Shown here in pieces: positions 27,448 through 36,070 of a DNA stretch of 64,000 nucleotides. The notes under the pieces were generated by a model that did no database searches, was not told where the DNA came from, and saw nothing but the letters and a program-made list of their open reading frames with translations. Every line of letters begins with the position of its first letter. Position 1 is the stretch's first letter. The stretch lies in contig JACVCC010000002.1 of assembly GCA_016742215.1 (NCBI GenBank), positions 216,001 through 280,000 of the forward strand, read 5' to 3'. The position numbers and the translations under genes were made by a program. The DNA is from Brevundimonas sp. Its GTDB lineage: Bacteria; Pseudomonadota; Alphaproteobacteria; Caulobacterales; Caulobacteraceae.

Positions 27448-28188
27448 TCAGCCAGTTCGTGCGGAAATCCACGCCTCGCCGATAGGTCGGATTTCCAGCC
27501 CCGCGGCCTTCGCCAGCGTCAGCACCCGGTCCAGATCGGCCGGCCTGCAGCCATAGTCCGTCGGATCGTCCGAGACATCGTGCCCATAGGCCGTCAGCCA
27601 GCCGTTCGAGGCTGCGGCCTGCGTCATCAGCCCCTCGAGGTCGTAGTGGGGCAGGCGCCGGCTCTCCAGACCGATCGACTTGATCAGCCCGCGATCCTCG
27701 CGCCCGGCGTTGACCCCGTCCCGCACCCCGCGCCCCAGATCGAACCGCCCGCGCACATACCGCTTGGCCGAGAGGGTGCAGTCGCCGAAGGGATAGGCGA
27801 AGGTCGTCATCCGGTATCCGCCCAGCCGCTCGGACACCCAGGCCGCGTTGGCGTCGAGGCTCAGCTTCAGCGCCGCCGCGTCCATGCGCAGCACGCTGGT
27901 GTGGCCGTAAGTATGGCATCCGACCTCGTGCCCGGCGGCGTGCAGTTCCTGCAGGTGTCGGACCTGAAACTGGTCGCGGTCCATGTTCCGCCCGCCGGCC
28001 AGTCCGCCGCAGACATAGTAGGTCGCCTTGACGCCATGCTGCGCCAGGATCGGCCCGGCCTCGGTCCAGGCCGTCGCCGGAATATCGTCGAAGCTCAGCG
28101 AGAACACGCCCTTCGCCGGCGCGATGTCTACCGCCTCCACATCGAGATACCGCGCGGCCCGCCGGCGCATCTGGTCGATCTGCTTCAT
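27448..28188 (-). CDS. Polysaccharide deacetylase (NodB-like) family protein
   Basis: This 246-residue protein carries the carbohydrate esterase 4 pattern. VFSLSFDDIP gives the first Asp of the metal site, and GHEVGCHTYGHTSVLRMD the H-x3-H metal ligands. FAYPFGDCTLSAKRYV is like the R-x-P-Y/F-G motif with the Arg position changed to Ala. No signal peptide is seen, so the product is cytosolic or exported by another route. Substrates would be N-acetylated or O-acylated sugars. It is divergent from glyQ. Confidence 0.8.
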   Translation of the reverse strand: MKQIDQMRRRAARYLDVEAVDIAPAKGVFSLSFDDIPATAWTEAGPILAQHGVKATYYVCGGLAGGRNMDRDQFQVRHLQELHAAGHEVGCHTYGHTSVLRMDAAALKLSLDANAAWVSERLGGYRMTTFAYPFGDCTLSAKRYVRGRFDLGRGVRDGVNAGREDRGLIKSIGLESRRLPHYDLEGLMTQAAASNGWLTAYGHDVSDDPTDYGCRPADLDRVLTLAKAAGLEIRPIGEAWISARTG

Positions 28189-28289
28189 GAGGCTGGTTCT
28201 AGGCGTTTGCGCTTAAGGAACCGTATGGCCTCGCCTTGCCCCGCAAAGGCCCGTTGTCTAGGGTCCGCCGCCTTCTTCCCCGGGATGAA

Positions 28290-29186
28290 ATGCCTGCCGT
28301 GACGACCGAACCGCTTGCCTTCCAGGACCTGATCCTGACGCTCCACAAATACTGGGGCGATCAGGGCTGCGCGATCCTCCAGCCGTACGACATCGAGGTC
28401 GGCGCCGGCACCCTGCACCCGGCCACCGTGCTGCGCGCGCTGGGTCCGAAGCCGTGGAAGGCCGCCTACGTCCAGCCCAGCCGCCGTCCGGGCGACGGCC
28501 GCTATGGCGAGAACCCCAACCGCCTCCAGCACTATTACCAGTATCAAGTCCTGCTGAAGCCGAACCCCGACAACCTTCAGGAGCTGTACCTCGGCTCGCT
28601 GGCGGCCATCGGCATCGATCCGAAACTGCACGACATCCGCTTCGTCGAGGATGACTGGGAGAACCCCACCGTGGGCGCCTGGGGTCTGGGCTGGGAGGTC
28701 TGGTGCGACGGCATGGAGGTGACGCAGTTCACCTACTTCCAGGGCGTCGGCGGCATCGAGGTCGACGTCGTCTCGGGCGAACTGACCTACGGGCTGGAGC
28801 GTCTGGCCATGTACGTCCAGGGCGTCGACAACGTCTATGATCTGAAGTTCACCAAGGAAGGCACGACCTACGGCGAGGTCTTCCTCGAGAACGAGCGTCA
28901 GCAGTCTCAGGCCAACTTCCACGGCTATGACGTGGACGGGCTGAAGCGCCGGTTCGAGGACATGGTGGCCGAGGTCTCGCGCCTGCTGGCCATGACCGGC
29001 CCGCAAGGCCAGCCGCTGGTCCTGCCGGCCTACGATCAGGTGCTGAAGGCCTCGCACCTGTTCAACCTGATGGACGCCCGCGGCGCCATCGCCGTCGCCG
29101 AACGCCAGAGCTACATCGGCCGCATCCGCGAACTCTGCAAAGCCTGCGCTACAGCCTACGTCGAACAAGAGCGGAAAACCGCCTGA
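28290..29186 (+). CDS. glyQ: Glycyl-tRNA synthetase alpha subunit
   Basis: The 298-residue subunit of the alpha2beta2 enzyme charges tRNA-Gly. [20 protein letters not shown] and [20 protein letters not shown] are the standard opening, followed by [20 protein letters not shown]. The ATG at 28290 fits family length; an in-frame start further upstream is possible. The stop overlaps the glyS ATG by one base, so both subunits are made from one mRNA. Confidence 0.97.
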   Translation: MPAVTTEPLAFQDLILTLHKYWGDQGCAILQPYDIEVGAGTLHPATVLRALGPKPWKAAYVQPSRRPGDGRYGENPNRLQHYYQYQVLLKPNPDNLQELYLGSLAAIGIDPKLHDIRFVEDDWENPTVGAWGLGWEVWCDGMEVTQFTYFQGVGGIEVDVVSGELTYGLERLAMYVQGVDNVYDLKFTKEGTTYGEVFLENERQQSQANFHGYDVDGLKRRFEDMVAEVSRLLAMTGPQGQPLVLPAYDQVLKASHLFNLMDARGAIAVAERQSYIGRIRELCKACATAYVEQERKTA

Positions 29187-31222
29187 TGCCCCAGCTTCTC
29201 CTCGAACTCTTCTCCGAAGAAATCCCGGCCCGCATGCAGCAGGGCGCCGCGCGCGATCTCGAGCGCATGGCCGCCGAGCGCCTGAAGGCCGCCGGCCTGA
29301 CCTATGACGCCCTGACCACCTTCGCCGGGCCGCGCCGCCTCACGCTGGTCGTCGACGGCCTGCCCGCCGCCACGCCCGACCGCGAGGAAGAGCTGAAGGG
29401 GCCCAAGGCCTCGGCTCCGGAACAGGCGCTGGAAGGCTTCCTGCGCAAGACCGGTCTGACCCGCGAGCAACTGGTCGAGCGCGACGGCGTCCTGTTCGCC
29501 GTCATCAGCCAGAAGGGCCAGTCCACCGCCGCCCTGATCCCTGGCATGGTCGACCAGATCGTCCGCACCTTCCCGTGGCCCAAGTCGATGCGCTGGGGCT
29601 CAGGCACCCTGCGCTGGGTGCGTCCGCTGAAGCGGATCGTCGCCCTGTTCGACGGGGCCGTGGTCCCGTTCGAGATCGACGGCATCCGGTCCGGCGACAC
29701 CACCGAGGGCCACCGCTTCCTCGGTTCGGGCAAGCCGTTCGCCGTGAAGGACTTCGCCGACTACCGCGCGAAGCTGGAGCGGGAGCATGTCCTGCTGGAC
29801 GTCGCCGACCGCAAGCTGCGCATCCTCGAGGCTGCTCAGAAAGCCTGCGCCGACAAGGGCCTCGCCCTCGTCGATGACGACGGCCTGCTGGACGAGGTCG
29901 CCGGCCTGGCCGAATGGCCGACGCCCATCCTCGGCGACATGGACCCGCAGTTCCTCGACCTGCCGCCCGAGGTGGTCCGCCTGTCGATGAAGGTGCACCA
30001 GAAGTATTTCGCCGTGCGGGACCCCGCGAAGCACGGCCTTGCGCCGCACTTCGTCGTCGTCGCCAACGTCGAGGCCTCGGACGGCGGCAAGGCTCTGGCC
30101 GCCGGCAACAGCCGCGTCCTGTCCGCCCGCCTGAACGACGCCCGCTTCTTCTGGGACGAGGACCAGAAGGTCGGCTTCGGCCCGTGGCTGGAGAAGCTGT
30201 CCGGCGTCACCTTCCACGCCAGGCTGGGCACCCTGGCCGAGCGCATCGACCGCATCGCCGCCCTGGCCCGCGAGATCGCCCCGCTGGTCGGCGCCGATCC
30301 GGATCAGGCCGAGAAGGCCGCCCGCCTGGCCAAGGCCGATCTGGCTTCTGGCATGGTCGGCGAGTTCCCGGAACTGCAGGGCGTCATGGGCGGCTACTAC
30401 GCCCGCGCCTTTGGCGAACCCGACGCCATCGCCGACGCCATCCGCGACCACTACAAGCCGCAGGGGCCGTCCGACACGGTCCCGACCGCCCCGCTGACCG
30501 TCGCCGTCTCGCTGGCCGACAAGCTCGACACCCTCGTCGGCTTCTTCGCCATCGACGAGAAGCCGACCGGCTCAAAGGACCCGTTCGCCCTGCGTCGTGC
30601 GGCGCTGGGCGTGATCCGGCTGGTGCTGGAGAACGGGGTGCGGGCTTCGCTGGGCAGTATCCTGTTCGGCAATGCGATCAGCGGCAAGTTTGGCGCTCCA
30701 AATGGTATTCTACCGTTCTTTGAAGACCGCCTGACCGTCCTCCTGCGCGATCAGGGCCAGCGTCACGACCTCGTGGCCGCAGTGTTCGCGCTCGGCGACG
30801 ACGACCTCGTCCGCATCGTCCGTCGGGTGGAGGCTCTGGCCGCCTTCCTCGCCACCGACGACGGGGCGAACCTGCTGGCCGGCTACAAGCGCGCGTCGAA
30901 CATCCTCAAGGCCGAGGAGAAGAAGGGGGCGCTGCCGAGCGGCATGGTCGAGACCGGCCTGCCGAACCAGCCCGAGGAAGAGACGAAGCTCGCCTTCGCC
31001 GCCGCCGCCGCCGCGACTGCCGTCGACGCCGCGCTGGAGACCGAGGACTTCGCCGCCGCCATGACGGCCCTGGCCGCCCTGCGCGCGCCGGTCGACGCCT
31101 TCTTCGACAAGGTGATGGTCAACTCGGACGCGGCGTCCGAGCGGGAGAACCGGTTGAAATTGCTGGGGCAGGTGCGCGCGGTCATGGGCCGGGTCGCCGA
31201 CTTCGGCCAGATCGCGGGCTGA
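29186..31222 (+). CDS. glyS: Glycyl-tRNA synthetase beta subunit
   Basis: The 678-residue partner of GlyQ starts [18 protein letters not shown], with DLPPEVVRLSMKVHQKYFAV and an HD-like segment (FFAIDEKPTGSKDPFALRRA) in order, then a C-terminal anticodon-binding helical domain. The TGATG overlap with glyQ keeps subunit ratios even. It is followed by an inverted-repeat element that could end transcription. Confidence 0.97.
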   Translation: MPQLLLELFSEEIPARMQQGAARDLERMAAERLKAAGLTYDALTTFAGPRRLTLVVDGLPAATPDREEELKGPKASAPEQALEGFLRKTGLTREQLVERDGVLFAVISQKGQSTAALIPGMVDQIVRTFPWPKSMRWGSGTLRWVRPLKRIVALFDGAVVPFEIDGIRSGDTTEGHRFLGSGKPFAVKDFADYRAKLEREHVLLDVADRKLRILEAAQKACADKGLALVDDDGLLDEVAGLAEWPTPILGDMDPQFLDLPPEVVRLSMKVHQKYFAVRDPAKHGLAPHFVVVANVEASDGGKALAAGNSRVLSARLNDARFFWDEDQKVGFGPWLEKLSGVTFHARLGTLAERIDRIAALAREIAPLVGADPDQAEKAARLAKADLASGMVGEFPELQGVMGGYYARAFGEPDAIADAIRDHYKPQGPSDTVPTAPLTVAVSLADKLDTLVGFFAIDEKPTGSKDPFALRRAALGVIRLVLENGVRASLGSILFGNAISGKFGAPNGILPFFEDRLTVLLRDQGQRHDLVAAVFALGDDDLVRIVRRVEALAAFLATDDGANLLAGYKRASNILKAEEKKGALPSGMVETGLPNQPEEETKLAFAAAAAATAVDAALETEDFAAAMTALAALRAPVDAFFDKVMVNSDAASERENRLKLLGQVRAVMGRVADFGQIAG

Positions 31223-31227
31223 TGCGT

Positions 31228-31349
31228 CTTCCTTCTCCCCTTGCGGGAGAAGGTGCCCCGAAGGGGCGGATGAGGGGTATGGCGGACGGGGGGCACCCCT
31301 CATCCGTCTCGCTCCGCGAGCCACCTTCTCCCGCAAGGGGAGAAGGAAG
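31228..31349. repeat. Nested inverted-repeat intergenic element
   Basis: The outer arms 31228-31255 and 31322-31349 are exact reverse complements (28 bases). Each is itself a hairpin of the CTTCTCCCC...GGGAGAAG type. An inner pair, CGGATGAGGGGT at 31267-31278 with ACCCCTCATCCG at 31295-31306, forms a second stem. Repeats of this composition are widespread between genes in alphaproteobacteria. It sits between the converging glyS and the 31356-32261 gene and probably acts as a bidirectional stop. Confidence 0.75.
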
Positions 31350-31355
31350 TTGATG

Positions 31356-32261
31356 TCACGCCCCCAGGATCCAGCCCTCTTCCTGCTCGACCTGCGCCAC
31401 CAGCGCCTCATCGGTGCCCTTGGCCGGACCGAAGGCGGTGGCCAGATCGCCGGCTTCGTCCATCTTGGCCAGCGCCTCGGCGGTGGCCCGCACCTGGGCC
31501 TGGTCCTTGTACTCGCCCTGTTCGGGCGTGACCGGGAACATCGACGGCCAGACCTCGACGACGAGGGCCGACAGCGGCTCCACGTCTGCGGCGTCCAGCG
31601 CCCGCCAGCCCGTGCCGAACGGCCAGACCGCGCCCGACGGCCCGAGGCTCTCCAGCAGGCGGCGGACGACCGGGATGCCGGTCATCGTCTGCCCGCCCAC
31701 GGCGCCCGCGCCATGCATCTGCCAGACCGACTTGGGCTGCAGCTTGCCCTTGCGGACCGCCTGCTCGGTGGCCCGGAACTCGGGAATGTCGGCGCCCGCA
31801 CCGACCGGCGGCTTGGTCGTCGTCAGCCAGCGCTGCGCCTGCTTCGCCGGAGCGCCCCAGAACGGCCACGCCTCGTCGGTCATCAGCCGGTTCATCTTGG
31901 CCGCGACCTGGTAGCGGTTGTTCGTGTTGTCGGCCTTGTCGACCACGTTGGAGGCGAGGAATTTCCACATCGCCGACCACGGGGCGCCGTCGAGCTTCAG
32001 CCGTGCGGCCGTGCCGAGCGGGTAGCCGAAGTTGAAGTCGAATCCGACCAGAACCCGGTCGCCGCGCTTGCGGTGCTCGGAGATCAGCTTGCCCAGCAGG
32101 GCCTCGCCCTCGGCCCGCGTCGCGACGTTGTGGGTCTCGGTGTACAGGCGGAAGCGCACGTCGCGCTTGGCCACGCCGATCCAGACCGACTGATCGCCCA
32201 GCTTCTTGCCTTCGGCGGCGGTCCAGTCAGCGATGATGTAGGCGTCGAACAGGCGGGCCAC
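31356..32261 (-). CDS. Conserved hypothetical protein, possible DUF429-like RNase H fold
   Basis: This 301-residue protein starts MARLFDAYIIADWTAAEGKK, with an Asp in the position where RNase H-fold proteins carry the first acidic residue. It continues VLVGFDFNFGYPLGTAARLK and ends with VWPSMFPVTPEQGEYKDQAQ. I do not know a function; related alphaproteobacterial proteins carry inconsistent annotations. Length and composition are normal for a soluble enzyme. It is separated from the 32346-32861 gene by 84 bases. Confidence 0.65.
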   Translation of the reverse strand: MARLFDAYIIADWTAAEGKKLGDQSVWIGVAKRDVRFRLYTETHNVATRAEGEALLGKLISEHRKRGDRVLVGFDFNFGYPLGTAARLKLDGAPWSAMWKFLASNVVDKADNTNNRYQVAAKMNRLMTDEAWPFWGAPAKQAQRWLTTTKPPVGAGADIPEFRATEQAVRKGKLQPKSVWQMHGAGAVGGQTMTGIPVVRRLLESLGPSGAVWPFGTGWRALDAADVEPLSALVVEVWPSMFPVTPEQGEYKDQAQVRATAEALAKMDEAGDLATAFGPAKGTDEALVAQVEQEEGWILGA

Positions 32262-32345
32262 GGCGGGCGCTCCAGGGTTTACTAAAATCAGGAACGGGGC
32301 TTCTAGCGCTCCCGCGACGGGGGAGGAACCCCCGCGACCATCCGT

Positions 32346-32861
32346 CTAGCCCCTGAGCAGGGCTTCCAGATGCGACAGCCAGCGCCGGCCCAGCCGCAGG
32401 GCCTCGCCCGGGGAGCCGGTCTGCACCGCCTCGGCCGAGTCCCACAGGGCCAGTTCAAACTCGGGATGCCGGGCGTCGTTGAACATCAGCCTCAGCACCA
32501 CCTGCTCGGCGTCAGGGGCGAGAATATCCAGCGCCTTGCGGGTTTCGCCCCGGCGGACGCGTGCGACGACATGCCCGTCCACGATCACCTCGCCGCCCTC
32601 GATCTCCTCGAAGGCATAGACCAGACCCGATCCACCCCGGTTCCACAGCACGGCGATCTGGGCGCCGTCGAAGTCCAGTCCGGCGGCGCGGCCCTCGGCC
32701 GGCGAGATCGCCTCGGCCTCGGCCGGTGCGCCCAGCGACTTCAGCAGGGCGCGCTTCATGCGGCGGACAGGCTCCATCCACCACGCCAGAAGCAACGCTC
32801 CGGTGGTCAGCGCCGCCGCGGCCAGCGCCACCAGCAGGATGACCCGGAGCGCCTCGCCCAA
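32346..32861 (-). CDS. Hypothetical protein with one N-terminal membrane helix
   Basis: The 171-residue product begins with a hydrophobic segment (VILLVALAAAALTTGALLLA) and then has a soluble domain with no motif I recognise (GLDFDGAQIAVLWNRGGSGL, then HVVARVRRGETRKALDI). It starts three bases after the xthA stop on the same strand, so the two are co-transcribed. Context suggests no specific role. Confidence 0.65.
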   Translation of the reverse strand: MGEALRVILLVALAAAALTTGALLLAWWMEPVRRMKRALLKSLGAPAEAEAISPAEGRAAGLDFDGAQIAVLWNRGGSGLVYAFEEIEGGEVIVDGHVVARVRRGETRKALDILAPDAEQVVLRLMFNDARHPEFELALWDSAEAVQTGSPGEALRLGRRWLSHLEALLRG

Positions 32862-32864
32862 GGA

Positions 32865-33662
32865 TCAGTCCTCCAGTTCGACGACCACGGGGACGTGGTC
32901 GGAGGGTTTTTCCATATCCCGCGCGTCGCGGTGCGTCTCCACGCCCCGGAAGCGGTCCGCCGCTTGGGGCGACAGCAGATGGAAGTCGATGCGGATGCCG
33001 TGATCCCGCTGCCAGGCGCCGGCCTGATAGTCCCAGAAGGTGAAGGTCCCGGGCGGCTGCTTGCCCAGTTCGCCCGCCTCACTGAGGCCGAGGTAGCGCA
33101 GGGCGCGGAAGGCGGCGCGGCTCTCGGGCTGGAACAGGGCGTCGTTCACCCAGGCTTTCGGATCCTTGGCGTCTTCCGGCGTCGGAATGACGTTGTAGTC
33201 GCCGCATAGAGTGAAGGCCTCTTCCTGCGCCAGCAGGGTGCGGGCGTGGTCTTCCAGCCGCTCCATCCAGCCCAGTTTGTAGGCGAACTTCGGGCTCTCC
33301 ACCGGATTGCCGTTCGGCAGATACAGGCACCCGACCCGGACCGGACGCGGGCATTCGATCAGGGCCTCGATGTAGCGAGAGTGGACGCCCTCGGCCTCGA
33401 CGCCGGACTGATCCTCGCCTGGCAGGCCGCGCACGACCTCGGACATCGGATATTTCGAGAGCAGGGCCACGCCGTTGTAGGTCTTCTGGCCGTGGGTCTC
33501 GACGTTGTAGCCCAGGCTCTCGAAGGCCTCGCGCGGGAATTTCTCGTCCACGCATTTGATCTCCTGGAAGCCGACGACGTCCGGCTGGGCGGCCTCCAGC
33601 CAAGCCAGCACGGTGGGCAGGCGGGCGTTGACCGAGTTCACATTCCAGGTGGCGATACGCAT
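32865..33662 (-). CDS. xthA: Exodeoxyribonuclease III / AP endonuclease
   Basis: The 265-residue EEP-fold nuclease cleaves abasic sites in base-excision repair. It starts MRIATWNVNSVNARLPTVLA (catalytic Asn/Glu region), and has VGFQEIKCVDEKFP with the metal-binding Glu, CGDYNVIPTPEDAKDP with the D-x-N pair, and SDHVPVVVELED with the terminal D-H. The ATG at 33662 places the conserved start exactly; a TTG three codons earlier is less likely. The glycosylases elsewhere in the window generate its substrate. Confidence 0.95.
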   Translation of the reverse strand: MRIATWNVNSVNARLPTVLAWLEAAQPDVVGFQEIKCVDEKFPREAFESLGYNVETHGQKTYNGVALLSKYPMSEVVRGLPGEDQSGVEAEGVHSRYIEALIECPRPVRVGCLYLPNGNPVESPKFAYKLGWMERLEDHARTLLAQEEAFTLCGDYNVIPTPEDAKDPKAWVNDALFQPESRAAFRALRYLGLSEAGELGKQPPGTFTFWDYQAGAWQRDHGIRIDFHLLSPQAADRFRGVETHRDARDMEKPSDHVPVVVELED

Positions 33663-33712
33663 GGGGCGCAAGCTAAGGCGCGTCGGGGGCGTCTGTGAAG
33701 CGGCGATCTCGC

Positions 33713-34571
33713 AAACGAAAACGCCCCGGAGTTTCCTCCGGGGCGTTCGTTGTTCTGACTGTGGTCAGGCTTACGGGCGACCGCCGGTTGCCGGAGCGGC
33801 GACGGTGGTCAGGGTGCAGCCGCCGCCGATGCGTTGGGCGGTGGCGCAGGGATAGACCTGCTGGACCGCGCCCTGGGAGTTCAGGCGGGTGATGAAGCCC
33901 TCGCCCTCGGTGGCGCATTTGGCCTCGTAGAACTCGCCGTTGGCGTTGGAGCCCATCAGGCGGATCTGGGTCACCTGACAGCCCGCGGCCTCGGTCCCGG
34001 CCAGCTTCTGCTGGAAGCCGGTGTGGATTTCAGCGGCGGTGGTGAAGCGGCAGGTGCCGCCCTGCTGGGTGACCTTGGTGCACGGCGTCAGGGTGAAGGC
34101 GCCGGCGACCTTCTCCAGCCAGTAGCCGTCCGCGTCGGTGCAACCGATCTCATAGACCATGTTGCCCTCGTTCTTGCCGACGGCCTGGGCCTGATCGATC
34201 GTGCAGGCGGCGCCGGCGTCGCGAGCCCACTGGCCGATGACCTGAAGGCCGTTCTGGTTGGCCGGCAGCATGCACTGCTGGCCGACGTCGGCGGCCGGAT
34301 CGACGGCGCGGGCGATGGCGGCGGTGCCGGCCAGCTCGATGCAGTCGAAGGTCTGCGCCGGCGTCGAGGCGAGGATGATGTAGCCGGACGAACCAGCGCA
34401 GGCGATCTCATAGACTTCCGCTTCGCCGATCCGGCCCGGATGGGCGGCCTCGGTGCCCTGGCAGGTCAGGCCGGCGGCCGTCGCATGGCCCTGGGCCGTG
34501 GCGAGAATGGCGGCGGGATCCGGCGCGGCGGCCGGACGGGCCTCGCGGCGGGCCGAAGCGCGGACGCGACC
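33713..34571. repeat. Copy A of an 859-base perfect direct duplication
   Basis: Bases 33713-34571 are the same as 34856-35714 (offset 1143). The block covers the terminator, the downstream spacer and the last ~266 codons of the gene on the minus strand. No difference was found, including at synonymous positions. Sequence outside the block differs on both sides. Confidence 0.9.
33721..33746 (-). terminator. Terminator of the downstream paralogue
   Basis: Arms ACGCCCCGGA and TCCGGGGCGT make a 10-bp stem with a 6-base loop (GTTTCC). On the minus strand it is followed by TTTTCGTTT. It lies 24 bases behind the stop at 33771. Confidence 0.85.
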
Positions 34572-34757
34572 GGGATTTCCACGTGTAACCGGAGCGGCCA
34601 GGGTGTCTCCCGAGACGGCGCCTTCGCCGCCCCGATCAGGACCTGAGCCAGCACCAGGGACTGACGGCCCTACAGAGCCGAGCTGGGCTAGAGCAGGCGT
34701 GCCGGCTCCGAAGGTGAGGCCAATGGCCATGCCGACCACAACGGCGAGCTTGCGCAT
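33771..34757 (-). CDS. Secreted three-repeat Cys-rich protein, paralogue A
   Basis: This ~328-residue protein has a Sec signal (MRKLAVVVGMAIGLTFGAGT-PALAQ) and a variable, Gly/Pro-rich N-terminal region of ~45 residues. Three consecutive ~60-residue repeats follow. Each repeat has Cys, then V-Y-E-I-x-C or F-Y-E-A-K-C, an aromatic G-Y/G-F turn, and a last Cys near the end of a strand (AEVYEIACAGSSGYI, NMVYEIGCTDADGYW, GEFYEAKCATEGEGF). The Cys are evenly placed and could form disulphides in the periplasm. From GRVRASARR onward it is identical to the protein at 34914-35885. I know no function. The start at 34757 has CGGAG upstream; an ATG at 34778 is possible. Confidence 0.8.
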   Translation of the reverse strand: MRKLAVVVGMAIGLTFGAGTPALAQLGSVGPSVPGAGSGPDRGGEGAVSGDTLAAPVTRGNPGRVRASARREARPAAAPDPAAILATAQGHATAAGLTCQGTEAAHPGRIGEAEVYEIACAGSSGYIILASTPAQTFDCIELAGTAAIARAVDPAADVGQQCMLPANQNGLQVIGQWARDAGAACTIDQAQAVGKNEGNMVYEIGCTDADGYWLEKVAGAFTLTPCTKVTQQGGTCRFTTAAEIHTGFQQKLAGTEAAGCQVTQIRLMGSNANGEFYEAKCATEGEGFITRLNSQGAVQQVYPCATAQRIGGGCTLTTVAAPATGGRP

Positions 34758-34855
34758 CCTGATACTCCGCTTCTGCATCTGGAAAGGAATACCAGCGTTG
34801 TTTGAATGTTCGTGACCGTCAAGCTCGTAACGCGATCTGTGACATCAAGGTCGAG

Positions 34856-35714
34856 AAACGAAAACGCCCCGGAGTTTCCTCCGGGGCGTTCGTTGTTCTG
34901 ACTGTGGTCAGGCTTACGGGCGACCGCCGGTTGCCGGAGCGGCGACGGTGGTCAGGGTGCAGCCGCCGCCGATGCGTTGGGCGGTGGCGCAGGGATAGAC
35001 CTGCTGGACCGCGCCCTGGGAGTTCAGGCGGGTGATGAAGCCCTCGCCCTCGGTGGCGCATTTGGCCTCGTAGAACTCGCCGTTGGCGTTGGAGCCCATC
35101 AGGCGGATCTGGGTCACCTGACAGCCCGCGGCCTCGGTCCCGGCCAGCTTCTGCTGGAAGCCGGTGTGGATTTCAGCGGCGGTGGTGAAGCGGCAGGTGC
35201 CGCCCTGCTGGGTGACCTTGGTGCACGGCGTCAGGGTGAAGGCGCCGGCGACCTTCTCCAGCCAGTAGCCGTCCGCGTCGGTGCAACCGATCTCATAGAC
35301 CATGTTGCCCTCGTTCTTGCCGACGGCCTGGGCCTGATCGATCGTGCAGGCGGCGCCGGCGTCGCGAGCCCACTGGCCGATGACCTGAAGGCCGTTCTGG
35401 TTGGCCGGCAGCATGCACTGCTGGCCGACGTCGGCGGCCGGATCGACGGCGCGGGCGATGGCGGCGGTGCCGGCCAGCTCGATGCAGTCGAAGGTCTGCG
35501 CCGGCGTCGAGGCGAGGATGATGTAGCCGGACGAACCAGCGCAGGCGATCTCATAGACTTCCGCTTCGCCGATCCGGCCCGGATGGGCGGCCTCGGTGCC
35601 CTGGCAGGTCAGGCCGGCGGCCGTCGCATGGCCCTGGGCCGTGGCGAGAATGGCGGCGGGATCCGGCGCGGCGGCCGGACGGGCCTCGCGGCGGGCCGAA
35701 GCGCGGACGCGACC
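34856..35714. repeat. Copy B of the 859-base perfect direct duplication
   Basis: This copy is identical to 33713-34571. At its left end the upstream flank changes abruptly after AAACGAAAACGCC, and at its right end the match stops after CGCGACC. The second copy is therefore not a simple tandem of the whole gene: signal peptides, N-terminal linkers and promoters are unrelated in sequence. Confidence 0.9.
34864..34889 (-). terminator. Terminator between the two paralogues
   Basis: This is the same stem-loop as 33721-33746, as part of the duplicated block. It separates the paralogue at 34914-35885 from the next one, so each gene is probably its own transcript. Confidence 0.85.
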
Positions 35715-35885
35715 CGGTTGTTCACGCGTCACCGAGACGGGGTTGGAGTCGCCACTGGGCGGGGCGCGCCCGCCATAGTCCGGCCCGGTGCCGGCCCCCG
35801 GCGATTGGGCGAAGGCCGGGGCGGCGAGAGCCGCGGCCATCGTGACGGCGCAGCCGAGCGCGGCTGCAAGACGTTGAATGCGCAT
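34914..35885 (-). CDS. Secreted three-repeat Cys-rich protein, paralogue B
   Basis: The 323-residue product has its own signal peptide (MRIQRLAAALGCAVTMAAAL-AAPAFAQ) and an N-terminal region that only resembles that of paralogue A (AGTGPDYGG against AGSGPDRGG). From GRVRASARR to the C-terminus (ATGGRP) the two proteins are identical. The ~60-residue Cys repeat thus occurs six times in adjacent genes. Identity of the coding DNA, including third positions, indicates very recent duplication or gene conversion. Function unknown; both would be exported. Confidence 0.8.
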   Translation of the reverse strand: MRIQRLAAALGCAVTMAAALAAPAFAQSPGAGTGPDYGGRAPPSGDSNPVSVTREQPGRVRASARREARPAAAPDPAAILATAQGHATAAGLTCQGTEAAHPGRIGEAEVYEIACAGSSGYIILASTPAQTFDCIELAGTAAIARAVDPAADVGQQCMLPANQNGLQVIGQWARDAGAACTIDQAQAVGKNEGNMVYEIGCTDADGYWLEKVAGAFTLTPCTKVTQQGGTCRFTTAAEIHTGFQQKLAGTEAAGCQVTQIRLMGSNANGEFYEAKCATEGEGFITRLNSQGAVQQVYPCATAQRIGGGCTLTTVAAPATGGRP

Positions 35886-36070
35886 GGTGACGTTTTCCGC
35901 TTACTCTGAAGGGCGGCAGCGTTGTGCCAACCCGGCGGAGACGTCAAGGCGAGTAAGGGGTGCGACGAGAATAACGTCCCCGGATGTGGCGTGGGCAAGG
36001 CGTCGCGTGACGAACTGGACGACCACCCTCCGATCAGGCTATCCAGCCTTAGTTTCGATTGGAGACGGAC

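Noticed and set aside
33713..35714. Direct repeats read as a CRISPR or mobile element
   Set aside because: There are only two 859-base copies with coding content, no short spaced repeats, no terminal inverted repeats, no target-site duplication and no transposase.
33834..35909. Two identical long plus-strand frames opposite the paralogue pair
   Set aside because: Their identity follows from the duplicated block. The minus-strand frames have signal peptides and terminators in the right place.
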